From Chthoniobacterales bacterium (lineage in GTDB: Bacteria; Verrucomicrobiota; Verrucomicrobiia; Chthoniobacterales; UBA10450), in assembly GCA_025935755.1 (NCBI GenBank), contig JAICUQ010000016.1:1-35570 (forward strand): a DNA stretch of 35,570 nucleotides. The letters run 5' to 3'. A model generated the notes under the pieces. That model had not been told where the DNA came from and ran no database searches. It saw only the letters and a list, made by a program, of their open reading frames with translations. Positions 16,758 through 25,733 of this stretch are shown one piece after another. Positions within the stretch are counted from its first letter, which is position 1; each line of letters opens with the position of its first letter. The translations under genes were made by a program, and so were the position numbers.

Positions 16758-18887
16758 ATGGTCAGGTTACGCGTTCTTGCGATTGCGGCAGTTATAATCG
16801 TTACCGTTCCACCTGCGCAGGCAGTCGATACTTCGGCTAACGCCGTGGAAACGGAGCCAGTCACTGTTACAGGCGAATCGACGGACTCGCTTATTTCAGT
16901 ACCGCCGGAGCAATCAGCGAAGCAGAAGACGCAAATTCCGGGAGCCTTCACAATCAGGACGAATGACGACATGGATCTCGGTCGCGCGTCAAACTTTCAG
17001 GATTTATTACAACGAGTTCCAGGCGTTTTTCTTCAATCGGAAAATGGCATGGAGGTTTCAAAGGTATCGATTCGAGGATCCGGGATCACATCTGAAGACG
17101 AGCCGCTCGGTGTGATGTTTTTGATGGACGGCCTCAACTTCAACCAGGCGGATGGTGAGACCGTTCTCGAGGACATCGATATTGCCGCAATTAATTATGC
17201 GGAAGTTTTTCGCGGCGCCGATGCGTTCAGATATGGTGCGCTTACCCTTGGCGGGGCGATCAATCTCGTCCCGTTCACGGGCTACAACGTGGCGCCATTC
17301 CAGGTTCGTCTTGAAGGAGGAAGTTACGGCTTCTTTCGCGGTGATATGAGCGGTGGCGCAGTTCAAGGGCGATTTGATGAATACGGCGCAATTAGTTTTC
17401 GGGAGCGCGAGGGCTTTCGTGACCATAGCAGGGAGACCACCGAAATCTTTTTTGGAGATCTCGGCTACAAGTTCAACGACGAGGTTGAGAATCGTTTTTA
17501 TCTGACCCTCGACCGGTTCGATCGGAATTTGCCTGGCGGTCTAACCAAGTCACAAATGGAAGACGATCCGATGCAGGCTAATCCGCTCGCAGTCATTCAG
17601 GATTGGAACAAGTCTTTGTCCAACGTTCGCATGGCAGACAAGCTATCCATTCAGACTGATCAGATTCAGTTTAGTGCCGGTGCATTCTGGTATCATCACG
17701 ACGTCGAGAACCGCGGGTTTTTCTCAGCGGATTTCCGGGAAGGCATCGAGCAGTTTTATTCGGACAATGTTGGCGCCAACCTGCATCTGGTAAGCCGTCA
17801 CCAACTCTTCGGCCTTCGAAACATCCTTACAATTGGTGTGAGCCCGCAGTACGAAAAAGAGCCAAGTGAAAACTACGAAAATATTTTCGGACACACAGGC
17901 GCAACTACCGCGCGAGGCACAGGCATTTCGGTAAATCTTCCAAGCTATTTCGATGATCAGTTGTATCTGACACAGCGGTTCTCGATCCTGGCCGGAGCGC
18001 AGGCCATCTTCGCGGAGCGTCATTTCATTGATGAGTTCGTGACCGACACCGAAGGAAATCAATCGCATCGGCAAAATTTTTGGGGATTCACTCCAAAGCT
18101 CGGCGCGATGTACGAAATCAATCCGAAAACACAGGCCTTTATTAATTTCAGTCGGACTTGGCAGCCGCCTTCTTTCGACAATATGGTCGAATTTACCGAA
18201 GACCCGAATTCCAGCGTTGTTTATACTCCGTTGCAGCCGCAGCACGCTTGGACCATCGAGATCGGAACTCGCGGAGAATATTCGCGGTTCCAGTGGGAGC
18301 TGTCGCTTTATCGCTCGTGGGTTCGCGATGAACTCCTCGAGATTAATGACGTTTTCGGAAATGATCTTGGGGCCAGAAACGTCCCACACACAATTCATCA
18401 GGGAATCGAGGCAGGCTTGGAAGTAGAACTATTTCGAGACATTTTGGTGCCGAAGCAGTCGAATCGCGCAGGCGATCGTGTGTCACTCGAACAGAGCTAC
18501 ACGCTGAACGATTTCCACATGGATGGGAACGCCATCTATGGTGACAATCGACTTCCGTCAATTCCGGTTCACGTTTATGAAGCGCAATTACTTTATCAAG
18601 CGCCGTCCGGTTGGTATGCGGGGCCAAATCTGCAATGCAACTTCTCACGCTACCCCGTTGATGAAGCGAACACGCTGTTTGCTGACAGTTATGTTTTGCT
18701 CGGTTTCCGCGCGGGATTTCGGCGCGCCAGCGGGTTCTCAGTTTTTGTCGATTGCAGGAACTTGACCAATCAAACCTATGCGGCTGCTGTCGATGTAATC
18801 GCGGACGCGCGCACGGAAGAGGATCCAGAAATTTTTCATCCGGGCGATGGCCGCTCTTTCTATGGCGGTGTTTCCTGGAGTTGGTGA
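16758..18887 (+). CDS. TonB-dependent outer-membrane receptor
   Basis: An outer-membrane beta-barrel that imports a scarce ligand (often an iron chelate or cobalamin) with TonB energy. The 709-residue protein has a signal peptide (MVRLRVLAIAAVIIVTVPPAQA) and a TonB-box-like ETEPVTVTGES. The plug domain has ASNFQDLLQRVPGVFLQSENG, VSIRGSG, LMDGLNF and EVFRGADAFRYGALTLGGAINLV. A long aromatic-rich barrel ends with aromatic residues at FYGGVSWSW, as barrel proteins do. The ATG at 16758 follows the GNAT stop. No siderophore or transporter genes are adjacent to suggest the ligand, and the next gene is convergent. Confidence 0.93.
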   Translation: MVRLRVLAIAAVIIVTVPPAQAVDTSANAVETEPVTVTGESTDSLISVPPEQSAKQKTQIPGAFTIRTNDDMDLGRASNFQDLLQRVPGVFLQSENGMEVSKVSIRGSGITSEDEPLGVMFLMDGLNFNQADGETVLEDIDIAAINYAEVFRGADAFRYGALTLGGAINLVPFTGYNVAPFQVRLEGGSYGFFRGDMSGGAVQGRFDEYGAISFREREGFRDHSRETTEIFFGDLGYKFNDEVENRFYLTLDRFDRNLPGGLTKSQMEDDPMQANPLAVIQDWNKSLSNVRMADKLSIQTDQIQFSAGAFWYHHDVENRGFFSADFREGIEQFYSDNVGANLHLVSRHQLFGLRNILTIGVSPQYEKEPSENYENIFGHTGATTARGTGISVNLPSYFDDQLYLTQRFSILAGAQAIFAERHFIDEFVTDTEGNQSHRQNFWGFTPKLGAMYEINPKTQAFINFSRTWQPPSFDNMVEFTEDPNSSVVYTPLQPQHAWTIEIGTRGEYSRFQWELSLYRSWVRDELLEINDVFGNDLGARNVPHTIHQGIEAGLEVELFRDILVPKQSNRAGDRVSLEQSYTLNDFHMDGNAIYGDNRLPSIPVHVYEAQLLYQAPSGWYAGPNLQCNFSRYPVDEANTLFADSYVLLGFRAGFRRASGFSVFVDCRNLTNQTYAAAVDVIADARTEEDPEIFHPGDGRSFYGGVSWSW

Positions 18888-18905
18888 TCCGTCTCGTGCC
18901 GTTTC

Positions 18906-20285
18906 TCAGGAAATCCAGATCGTTTTCGTGTTCGTAAATTCACGGATGCCTGCGGCTCCTAATTCCCGGCCAAAACCTGAGCGTTTCACACCGCCGAATG
19001 GCAAACGCGGATCGGAGGCGACCATAGCGTTGATGAAAACCATTCCGGCGTCCAACGCCGATGCGAAGAGTTTTTGTTCCTCCCGATCTTGCGTCCACGC
19101 GCTCGAACCGAGGCCAAAAGTGGTATCGTTCGCGAGCTCGACAGCTGCATGGGCATCGCCCACGCGGAAAACAGCCGCAACCGGTCCAAAAACTTCCTCG
19201 CGATACGCAGGCGAATCTTTCGGCACATCAACAAGAACCGTGGGCTCATAGAAAAACCCTGGACTCTGAATTCGATTGCCACCGGTTAATAATTTTGCAC
19301 CGGCAGCAATTGTTTTTTGCACCTGATTGTGAACGCCTTGCAGGATGTGTTCCGTCGCAAGCGGACCGAGCTCAGTGTCCGGATCCATCGGATCGCCGAT
19401 CTTGAGCGTGCGCATCCGATCAACGAATTGCTGGAGGAATTGTTCGTAAATTTTATCGGCGATGATGAACCGCTTCGCTGCGATGCAGGACTGACCGGTG
19501 TTGATCGTGCGTGCCTTGACCGCGGTGTTCAACGCTAATTCGAAGTCTGCGCTCGGCATGAGGATAAATGCATCGCTACCGCCCAGCTCGAGCACGCTTT
19601 TCTTGATTTCTCGCGCCGCCGCGCTCGCAACGGCCGCTCCAGCTTTTTCGCTGCCTGTTACGGTCACGGCTTTGACGCGCGGATCTGTGATCAATTTTTC
19701 TACCGGGTCGGGCTCGATAAGCAGCGTTTGGAAAACGCCCTCTTTGAATCCGGCGCGGCAAAAAATGTCTTCGATAGCCAGCGCGCACTGCGGCACATTC
19801 GAGGCGTGCTTGAGCAAAGCGACATTGCCGGCAATCAAAGCAGGCGCTGCAAATCGAAACACCTGCCAGAAAGGAAAATTCCACGGCATGACTGCGAGCA
19901 CGGGTCCGAGCGGTTGATATTCGACGTAACTTTCAGCCGCATCGGTCTGAGCCGGTTCTGCCTCGAGAAATCGCGCACCGTTCTCGGCATAATATCGACA
20001 ACCACGCGCGCATTTTTCGATCTCCGCAAGGGAGTCGCGGAACAATTTGCCCATCTCAAGCGTGATGATCTCCGCGAACTTTTGCTTTTCCTGAAACAGC
20101 AACTCCGAAGCGGCCTCCAAGAGTTCTGCGCGCTCACTTAAACTGGTATGGCGATATTCCTTGAAGGCTGCATCGGCACGGGCCAGTCGCTTCTCAATTT
20201 CCGCATCATCTAACGGAGAGAATTCCTTCAGTCTTTCACCGGTCGCGGGATTGATTGATAAAATAGCCACGCCAGTATCATACAT
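18906..20285 (-). CDS. NAD(P)-dependent aldehyde dehydrogenase, succinate-semialdehyde type
   Basis: 459 residues of the ALDH superfamily, oxidising an aldehyde to the acid. Visible are PWNFPFWQVFR, the nucleotide-binding TVTGSEKAG, the general-base Glu in LELGGSDAF, the catalytic Cys in NTGQSCIAAKRF, EEVFGPVAAVFRV and LPFGGVKRSGFGREL. The length and sequence style resemble the short succinate-semialdehyde dehydrogenases (Sad/GabD group). It is the last gene of the minus-strand run that includes the ABC transporter (76-bp gap), so oxidation of an aldehyde derived from an imported betaine-type compound is possible but unproven. Confidence 0.88.
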   Translation of the reverse strand: MYDTGVAILSINPATGERLKEFSPLDDAEIEKRLARADAAFKEYRHTSLSERAELLEAASELLFQEKQKFAEIITLEMGKLFRDSLAEIEKCARGCRYYAENGARFLEAEPAQTDAAESYVEYQPLGPVLAVMPWNFPFWQVFRFAAPALIAGNVALLKHASNVPQCALAIEDIFCRAGFKEGVFQTLLIEPDPVEKLITDPRVKAVTVTGSEKAGAAVASAAAREIKKSVLELGGSDAFILMPSADFELALNTAVKARTINTGQSCIAAKRFIIADKIYEQFLQQFVDRMRTLKIGDPMDPDTELGPLATEHILQGVHNQVQKTIAAGAKLLTGGNRIQSPGFFYEPTVLVDVPKDSPAYREEVFGPVAAVFRVGDAHAAVELANDTTFGLGSSAWTQDREEQKLFASALDAGMVFINAMVASDPRLPFGGVKRSGFGRELGAAGIREFTNTKTIWIS

Positions 20286-20292
20286 CCTGTTA

Positions 20293-20334
20293 ATGGAGGG
20301 GCGAACTCCCGTGAGGGCAGCAGAGCTTCGCCTC
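20293..20334. repeat. Inverted repeat between ALDH and ABC permease genes
   Basis: GGAGGGGCGAACTC pairs imperfectly with GAGCTTCGCCTCC across 14 bp. A similar sequence occurs at 27721-27770, so this is probably a dispersed family. It sits in the 76-bp gap and might weaken readthrough into the ALDH gene. Confidence 0.5.
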
Positions 20335-20361
20335 CCATGCAGCCAGGACGCTCGCGCTGCT

Positions 20362-21861
20362 CTAAATTCGCAATCCTTTCGGAATCAGAACGCGATCGAG
20401 CAAATCAAAACACCATTGCACGAGCAGCGCGAGTACCGCAGCGGGAACTGCGCCCTCCAGAATGGTGACGTGATCGTTCAGGTTAAGGCCGCTGATGATC
20501 GGTTCGCCGAGTCCGCCGGCACCGATCAATGCCGCGAGCGTAGCGGTTCCGATATTAATCACAGCGCTGGTTTTGATTCCGGATAGAATCGAGCGCGACG
20601 CCATTGGCAGGTAAATCTTCCAGAGCCGGGCAGTGGAGCTCAGTCCCAAGGCAACCGCAGACTCGCGCAATGCTCGGGGGATGTCCTGCAAACCGGTCGC
20701 GGTGCTGCGCACGATCGGCAGCAAACCGTACAGAAACAGCGCAGCGATCGCAGTACGAATGCTAATGCCGAAGAACGGCAGGGGAACGAGTAACGCCAGC
20801 AACGCTAGCGACGGGATGGTTTGCACAACGCCGACGAAACCAAGAATAACATGCCCAACCGCACCGCCTCGACTCGCGAGAATGCCCAGCGGTATTCCCA
20901 CAAGGATTGAAAGCAACAACGAGAATCCAGCCAGTTGCAGATGGCGAAGTGTCCAGCGCGCCAGCTTGCGCGGGAAAGACTCGCCAAACTCGGAATGCCC
21001 GGAGCGCCCGGAAACTCGCGGCACTGAGGTCGCTCCCACGTTGAAGTACAAATCTGCCGCTCTTGCGTAATCCTTTGTGCGCTCAGCTTCCGCGTTGAGC
21101 CGAATCATTCGCGTCTCGTCCAGTGTGTTTTCCAAACGCCGCAGCGCAGCGATTGCATCCTTACGTGTGGAGGATCGAAACAAGAAAACCGCCTCATATT
21201 TCGGAAAGAAGTGGAGATCGTCCTCCAGAACGACCAGATCATTCTGTTCTATTTTCGCATCTGTTGAGTAGGCGTCTTTGACGTCGATAGATCCGTTTGT
21301 GAGCGCGCTGTAACCGAGGGAATGATCGATGCCGATGATGTTCTCGTGTGGTAAGCCATAGCGCTGGCGCAATGGCCGCCAGCCATCCTGCCTTTCAAGA
21401 AACTCATGTGTGAGCCCGAATTTGAGATCAGGAAATTTTTGGAGATCGCTGATTGTGCGGATCCCAAGTCTTTGCGCTTCGCTGCGTCTCATGACCAGCG
21501 CGTAGGTATTGTTGAATCCCAGCGGAGCCGTCATACCGACGCCAAGGTTTGCAAGAGATTCCCGAATTTCATCGATCGACACGTTTGAATCGCTCTTCAG
21601 AATTTCGGTTGCGATGGTTCCGGTATACTCGGGATAAACGTCGATCTGTCCTCCTCGAAGCGCTTCCCAGAGTATGATTGTGCCACCCATTCCCTGGCGA
21701 TGTTCGGCGGGAATCCCCGCGTCGGTCAGGGTCCGCTTGGCAATTTCGCCGAGCACATAAGATTCGGTAAATTTTTTCGAACCGATCGCGACCGGTGTGG
21801 CAGCGGCAGATGCCATGCTGGCAAGCGAAAATATAGCCATCAAAAAGAAGCACGGGAACAT
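20362..21861 (-). CDS. Osmoprotectant-type ABC transporter, substrate-binding domain fused to permease
   Basis: A quaternary-amine-type importer component of 499 residues. After a signal peptide (MFPCFFLMAIFSLASMASAAA) comes an OpuC/OsmX-type binding domain with IGSKKFTESYVLGEI, VYPEYTGT, GFNNTYAL and YSTDAKI, to about residue 285. The permease domain (about 300-499) has the membrane stretches FSLLLSILVGIPLGIL and VQTIPSLALLALLVPL, and the EAA-like loop ALRESAVALGLSSTARLWKIYLP. The frame opens 168 bp upstream, but that part is repeat-derived; the ATG at 21861 gives a clean signal peptide. The ATPase gene precedes it. The setting after egtB-egtD suggests ergothioneine or hercynine as ligand. 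EgtU, the known ergothioneine transporter, is also a permease/binding fusion but in the opposite domain order. Glycine betaine or choline remain possible. Confidence 0.9.
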   Translation of the reverse strand: MFPCFFLMAIFSLASMASAAATPVAIGSKKFTESYVLGEIAKRTLTDAGIPAEHRQGMGGTIILWEALRGGQIDVYPEYTGTIATEILKSDSNVSIDEIRESLANLGVGMTAPLGFNNTYALVMRRSEAQRLGIRTISDLQKFPDLKFGLTHEFLERQDGWRPLRQRYGLPHENIIGIDHSLGYSALTNGSIDVKDAYSTDAKIEQNDLVVLEDDLHFFPKYEAVFLFRSSTRKDAIAALRRLENTLDETRMIRLNAEAERTKDYARAADLYFNVGATSVPRVSGRSGHSEFGESFPRKLARWTLRHLQLAGFSLLLSILVGIPLGILASRGGAVGHVILGFVGVVQTIPSLALLALLVPLPFFGISIRTAIAALFLYGLLPIVRSTATGLQDIPRALRESAVALGLSSTARLWKIYLPMASRSILSGIKTSAVINIGTATLAALIGAGGLGEPIISGLNLNDHVTILEGAVPAAVLALLVQWCFDLLDRVLIPKGLRI

Positions 21862-21894
21862 TGGATCCGCGGAGCGCACGCGCCTGGCGGGCTG

Positions 21895-21916
21895 TTTTCG
21901 GCGCCCTCGCCGAAAA
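21895..21916. terminator. Strong hairpin between ABC ATPase and permease genes
   Basis: TTTTCGGCG, loop CCCT, CGCCGAAAA is a perfect 9-bp stem with A/T ends on both strands, 34 bp before the permease start. On the minus strand it could act as an attenuator after the ATPase gene, or be another palindromic repeat. The rest of this 164-bp gap is GC-rich repeat-like sequence with no gene. Confidence 0.5.
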
Positions 21917-22025
21917 CCTTCTGGAAAATCCTGGCGTACGCTTGGAGTGCTCTTGAGGAGGGCGCCGAGCGCTGCACGCGAGTGCGCGTGCGCTGCCCAA
22001 ATTGGCCGGCATGTGGTTGTGCAGT

Positions 22026-22760
22026 TCACAAAAATCGCTGCGCGTTGATGAACTCGGACACGAACGGATCGGCAGGTCTTTCGCGCAGGTCGGCTATCGT
22101 GCCTCGTTGTACGATGCGGCCTTCGTTCATGAGCACGATCTCGTCAGCGAAGTAAATTGCCTCCGACAAGTCGTGAGTCACGAAGACCACTGTTTGACGA
22201 AGCCGTGTGAAGATTTCCCGAAGATCTTTTTGCAACGAGGCGCGCACCAACGGGTCGAGTGCACCGAGCGGCTCATCGAGCAATAACAACTCTGGCGAAA
22301 GCATCAACGCGCGCATTAAACTTACACGCTGACGTTGGCCACCCGAGAGTTCCACCGGATAGCGGGAGAGCAGGTTTGGTGAAAATCTTGTCAGCTCGGA
22401 TAATTCCGTGAGCCGGTCGTGCGTTTGTTTTTCGGGTTTTCCAATGTGACGCGCCATCAAAAGAACATTGGCCCGAGCGGTTAGATGAGGGAAAAGACCG
22501 CCTTCCTGAATCACGTAACCGATACGGCGCCGCAAAGCATCGATGTTATCGCGAGTAACCGGTTCGCCATCTAACTCGATCGAACCCGAATCCGGTTCGA
22601 TTAGACCAATGATCAGTCGCAGCAAGGTTGACTTTCCACAGCCACTTGGTCCGATAAGCACTGTGGTTTTGCCGCGGTCCAAAGAAAGACTCGTTAGGTG
22701 CAGCGCAACGTCCTCACCGTAGCGTTTACTGACTTCGATAAGTTGAACCAGCGCGCTCAT
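22026..22760 (-). CDS. ABC transporter ATP-binding protein, osmoprotectant/quaternary-amine type
   Basis: 244 residues. Walker A is GPSGCGKST, the Q-loop is IGYVIQEGGLFPHLTARAN, the signature is LSGGQRQRVSL and Walker B is LLLLDEPLGALDP, with the switch His in VFVTHD. RRRIGYVIQEGGLFPHLT and the DLSEAIYFADEIVLMNEGRIVQ style fit the ProV/OpuCA branch. The C-terminal CBS pair found in OpuCA/ProV is absent, so the osmotic-sensing module is lacking. It powers the binding/permease fusion encoded immediately downstream. Confidence 0.92.
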   Translation of the reverse strand: MSALVQLIEVSKRYGEDVALHLTSLSLDRGKTTVLIGPSGCGKSTLLRLIIGLIEPDSGSIELDGEPVTRDNIDALRRRIGYVIQEGGLFPHLTARANVLLMARHIGKPEKQTHDRLTELSELTRFSPNLLSRYPVELSGGQRQRVSLMRALMLSPELLLLDEPLGALDPLVRASLQKDLREIFTRLRQTVVFVTHDLSEAIYFADEIVLMNEGRIVQRGTIADLRERPADPFVSEFINAQRFL

Positions 22761-22766
22761 AAAGTA

Positions 22767-22862
22767 GCGCGAGCCTCCCGGCTTGCGCCCTCAGTTTCGT
22801 CGCGAAGGGGACGCATGCACTAGCTTGTCAGGACGCAAGCGAGGACGCATGCGCTAACTTGT
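22767..22862. repeat. Hairpin and imperfect direct repeats at the egtD 3' end
   Basis: GCGCGAGCC, loop TCCC, GGCTTGCGC (22767-22788, one G-T pair) is followed by two copies of GGACGCATGC-RCTARCTTGT (22809-22828 and 22843-22862, two differences). The second copy overlaps the egtD stop codon. The region forms the 93-bp gap between egtD and the ABC ATPase gene; the hairpin may act as a partial terminator. Confidence 0.5.
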
Positions 22863-23822
22863 GAAATAGAACACACCAAATAAAGCGGCCGCGTCGGTCC
22901 ACATGCGCACAAAGTGGAACCCGGCTTTGGCAGCCAACCGCGCAAACTCGTCTGGCGCGTATTTATAAGAAAATTCCGTGATGATTTTCTCTTCGCGACT
23001 GAAATGGAATTTGTGTTGATTGAGATGGACAAACTGATCCGTCTCACTGACGAGATGCATTTCAATCCTGCCGGCATCTGAATTGTAGATTGCCCGGTGG
23101 CTCCAGCGATCCAGATCGAAGTCTGCGCCTAATTCGCGATTGATACGTCGCAGCAAATTCAGGTTAAATTGCGCAGTGACGCCTGCGCGGTCGTTATATG
23201 CCGCTTCCAGCACCCGGCGATCTTTCTTCAAATCGACGCCGATAAGCAGTCCGCCGCCTCCGCGGCAGACATTCGCGACGCGTCGCAAAAACTCCGCAGC
23301 TTCATCGGGCTCGAAGTTCCCGATCGTCGATCCCGGAAAATAGACAATGTTTCGCGCAGGCTTGCGACTGGGGCGGGGCAACACCACAGGTTGCAAGTAG
23401 TCCGCACAGACCGGCAGGATTTCCAGATTGGGAAAAATTTTGCGGAATAGAGCAGTCGACTCGCGCAGTTGTTGCTCCGAGATGTCGACGGGGACATAAA
23501 CGGCAGGATTGTCGAGCGCTTCGATCAGAATCCGCGTTTTTGTGCCGGCGCCGGTGCCAAGTCCGATTAATTGAACGTCCGGCCCGAGTTCAGACGCGAT
23601 GTCGGTGCGATTTCGATCGAGGATGTCGATCTCAGTCCGGGTAACGTAATATTCAGGCAGCTCGCAGATCTTTTGAAAGAGCACCGCACCCTCCGCATCA
23701 TAGAAATATTTGCAAGGGATCGTGCGCGGATTGGATGACAGACCGGCAATAACATCTGCCTGAAACTCCGCCGCTTCTGGTGCGGAAACATGGGGCAAGG
23801 TCGTAATTGAATCTGCGGTCAT
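22854..23822 (-). CDS. egtD: L-histidine N-alpha-methyltransferase EgtD
   Basis: EgtD trimethylates histidine to hercynine with three SAM, the first step of ergothioneine synthesis. The 322-residue protein has the family N-terminus (VIAGLSSNPRTIPCKYFYDAEGAVLFQKICELPEYYVTRTE), the SAM-binding GLGTGAGTKTRILIEAL, VPVDISEQQL, YFPGSTIGNFEP, and GVDLKKDRRVLEAAYND, ending with FHFVRMWTDAAALFGVFYF. It starts 45 bp after the egtB stop on the same strand. The order egtB-egtD as a pair is common. A repeat overlaps the stop codon. Confidence 0.96.
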   Translation of the reverse strand: MTADSITTLPHVSAPEAAEFQADVIAGLSSNPRTIPCKYFYDAEGAVLFQKICELPEYYVTRTEIDILDRNRTDIASELGPDVQLIGLGTGAGTKTRILIEALDNPAVYVPVDISEQQLRESTALFRKIFPNLEILPVCADYLQPVVLPRPSRKPARNIVYFPGSTIGNFEPDEAAEFLRRVANVCRGGGGLLIGVDLKKDRRVLEAAYNDRAGVTAQFNLNLLRRINRELGADFDLDRWSHRAIYNSDAGRIEMHLVSETDQFVHLNQHKFHFSREEKIITEFSYKYAPDEFARLAAKAGFHFVRMWTDAAALFGVFYFTS

Positions 23823-23867
23823 TGTGGAAATTCAAAGCGGCGCGGCCCGCGGTCGCGCTCTGCCAGT

Positions 23868-25238
23868 TCATTCCGGGTCGCGTGCGAGTCTGATCCCTGT
23901 AAACTGCCAGCGTTTTTCCGGTTGAAAGAAATTGCGATATGTGCGCCGGATATGAGTACGCGAGGTGGCACAGGAACCACCGCGAAGTACGTATTGGTTG
24001 CACATGAATTTGCCGTTGTATTCGCCCAGCGCTCCGGGAACAGCGCGATAGCCGGGGTAAGGCGAGTAGGCGCTGCGTGTCCATTCCCAAACGTCGCCGA
24101 ACATTTGTTGAAGGAATCTGTCGCGGTGATCCGTTGAGACATCCGTTTTCGCCTCGGATACGGCGGCCGGGTGAAACAATTCGGTCTCTACGAAATTGCC
24201 TTCAATTGGACAATCCAACGCTGCGCGCTCCCACTCGAACTCTGTCGGGAGGCGAGCGCCAGCCCAGTTGGCATACGCATCGGCCTCGAAATAGCTCAGG
24301 TGCGTACCCGGCTCGGATTGATCGATGGGCCGCAGACCGGAGAGTGTGAAATTCCACCAGGCGCCATCGCGTTTTGTCCAGTAGAGCGGCGCATTCCAGC
24401 GTTGTTCATTCACTGTGATCCAGCCTAACGATAACCAGAATTCCGCTCGCTGATATCCATTGTCCTCGATGAAGGCGATGTATTCGCCATTTGTGACCGG
24501 TCGCGAGGCGAGGGAGAACGCAGGAACCAGGGCTCGATGGCGTGGACCTTCGTTATCGTACGCGAAGCCGCGGCCGTCGTGGCCAATGGCGACGACAGCT
24601 TCATCAAAATCGATGAACTGGAGGGAAGAACTCTGTGAGCTCAGCGTCCCAGAGCTCAGCCCTCTATTTTTCGCCGCTCGAAACACAGGATGGAGCGGAT
24701 TTTGCGCGAACACGTGCTTGATGTCGGTGATGAGCAACTCCTGATGTTGCTGCTCATGATGAATACCGAGAATAAGAATCGGCTCGATTTCATTGAGCAA
24801 ATCTTCATCGGCATTTGAGAGCAGATCGTCGACGTGTGAATCGATCGAGGCGCGGTAACGCTTTGCTTCGCTCACCGTGGGACGCGAGATCAATCCGCGC
24901 AGGTCGCGCCGATGCATATCGCCCGCAGCGTTGTAGTAGGAATTGAACAGGTACGCGTACTCTGGAATTTCTGCGCGATATCGAGGGAGGAATTTTTTCA
25001 AAACGAATGTTTCGAAAAACCACGTGGTATGCGCGAGATGCCATTTTGTCGGACTGACGTCCGGCATGGATTGCACGACGCAATCTTCGGGTTCGAGATT
25101 GATACACAACGCGTCGGTAAAATTTCTGATTTGATGAAACCGATCGCGCAAATCCTCGACATGCGGTTGCTTCGCCGGGAAGAGAGATCGTTGTTCCGCC
25201 GCGGTCGTGGAGGAGGTCTCAATGGAGGTCGCGTTCAA
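23868..25238 (-). CDS. egtB: Ergothioneine biosynthesis sulfoxide synthase EgtB
   Basis: EgtB is a non-heme iron oxygenase joining hercynine to a thiol donor by C-S bond formation. The 456-residue protein has the DinB-like domain with the iron-binding HxxxHxE in HHEQQHQE (about residue 157), MPDVSPTKWHLAHTTWFFE near the N-terminus, and the C-terminal formylglycine-generating-enzyme-like domain (RPVTNGEYIAFIEDNGY, RLPTEFEWERAA, GDVWEWTRSAYSPYPGY, LRGGSCATSRTHIRRTYRNFF). No egtA or egtC is in the window, so this EgtB may use cysteine directly, as known for some bacterial homologues; that is inference. Its start overlaps the upstream small gene by 4 bp. Confidence 0.95.
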   Translation of the reverse strand: MNATSIETSSTTAAEQRSLFPAKQPHVEDLRDRFHQIRNFTDALCINLEPEDCVVQSMPDVSPTKWHLAHTTWFFETFVLKKFLPRYRAEIPEYAYLFNSYYNAAGDMHRRDLRGLISRPTVSEAKRYRASIDSHVDDLLSNADEDLLNEIEPILILGIHHEQQHQELLITDIKHVFAQNPLHPVFRAAKNRGLSSGTLSSQSSSLQFIDFDEAVVAIGHDGRGFAYDNEGPRHRALVPAFSLASRPVTNGEYIAFIEDNGYQRAEFWLSLGWITVNEQRWNAPLYWTKRDGAWWNFTLSGLRPIDQSEPGTHLSYFEADAYANWAGARLPTEFEWERAALDCPIEGNFVETELFHPAAVSEAKTDVSTDHRDRFLQQMFGDVWEWTRSAYSPYPGYRAVPGALGEYNGKFMCNQYVLRGGSCATSRTHIRRTYRNFFQPEKRWQFTGIRLARDPE

Positions 25239-25636
25239 GGATTTTCTCCCTCTTGCTCCAGTTCTTCGCGCCGCGCTTCGAGCATCTGGTCGTGAGTGGC
25301 TTCCTCAATGCCTTCGATCACGAGATGCTCACCGACAGTCTCCTCTTCCTCAGTACCGGGACGCGGTATGCGGTGGCCTTTGGAACTGGCGATAACACTC
25401 CATTCTTCAGTCATCTCGGCGTTATCCGGAGTTTCTTCGGGAGGCACATTATTCTCCTCGCCCATCAGCTCGTGCCGCGCCTGTGCCCAATCAGCTTGGG
25501 TGAACTCATCAGGATTGCGTTCGTCGATCATCGCGATTTCCCGGGCGCGCCGTTCGACTTCCTGAGGTGACGGTGCGCCGATTCCATTGCCGTGCTCGGA
25601 GATTTTTCCTGGAGGTTGTGGCGAGTAATCGTTCAT
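25235..25636 (-). CDS. Small acidic DUF2934-like protein
   Basis: 133 residues, strongly acidic and Pro/Glu rich. The segment SPQEVERRAREIAMIDERNP with following DWAQARHELMG resembles the short DUF2934 motif (a helix pair with a conserved Trp) found in many soil bacteria. No signal peptide or membrane segment is seen. It starts at 25636 with the divergent hydrolase gene 97 bp away, and overlaps egtB by 4 bp (ATGA), so it is likely the first gene of the ergothioneine operon. Its function is unknown. Confidence 0.75.
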   Translation of the reverse strand: MNDYSPQPPGKISEHGNGIGAPSPQEVERRAREIAMIDERNPDEFTQADWAQARHELMGEENNVPPEETPDNAEMTEEWSVIASSKGHRIPRPGTEEEETVGEHLVIEGIEEATHDQMLEARREELEQEGENP

Positions 25637-25733
25637 AACGAGGCTCCGAAAAGCGCAGTGGTATTTTCGCTGTACACTTTGGACTACAGATTGAGGCCTT
25701 GCAATACAACTACGGAAAACAGCCTGCCGATAG

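Noticed and set aside
21862-22029. N-terminal 56-residue extension of the ABC fusion protein
   Set aside because: The region is palindromic repeat sequence, and the ATG at 21861 gives a clean signal peptide at the very N-terminus.
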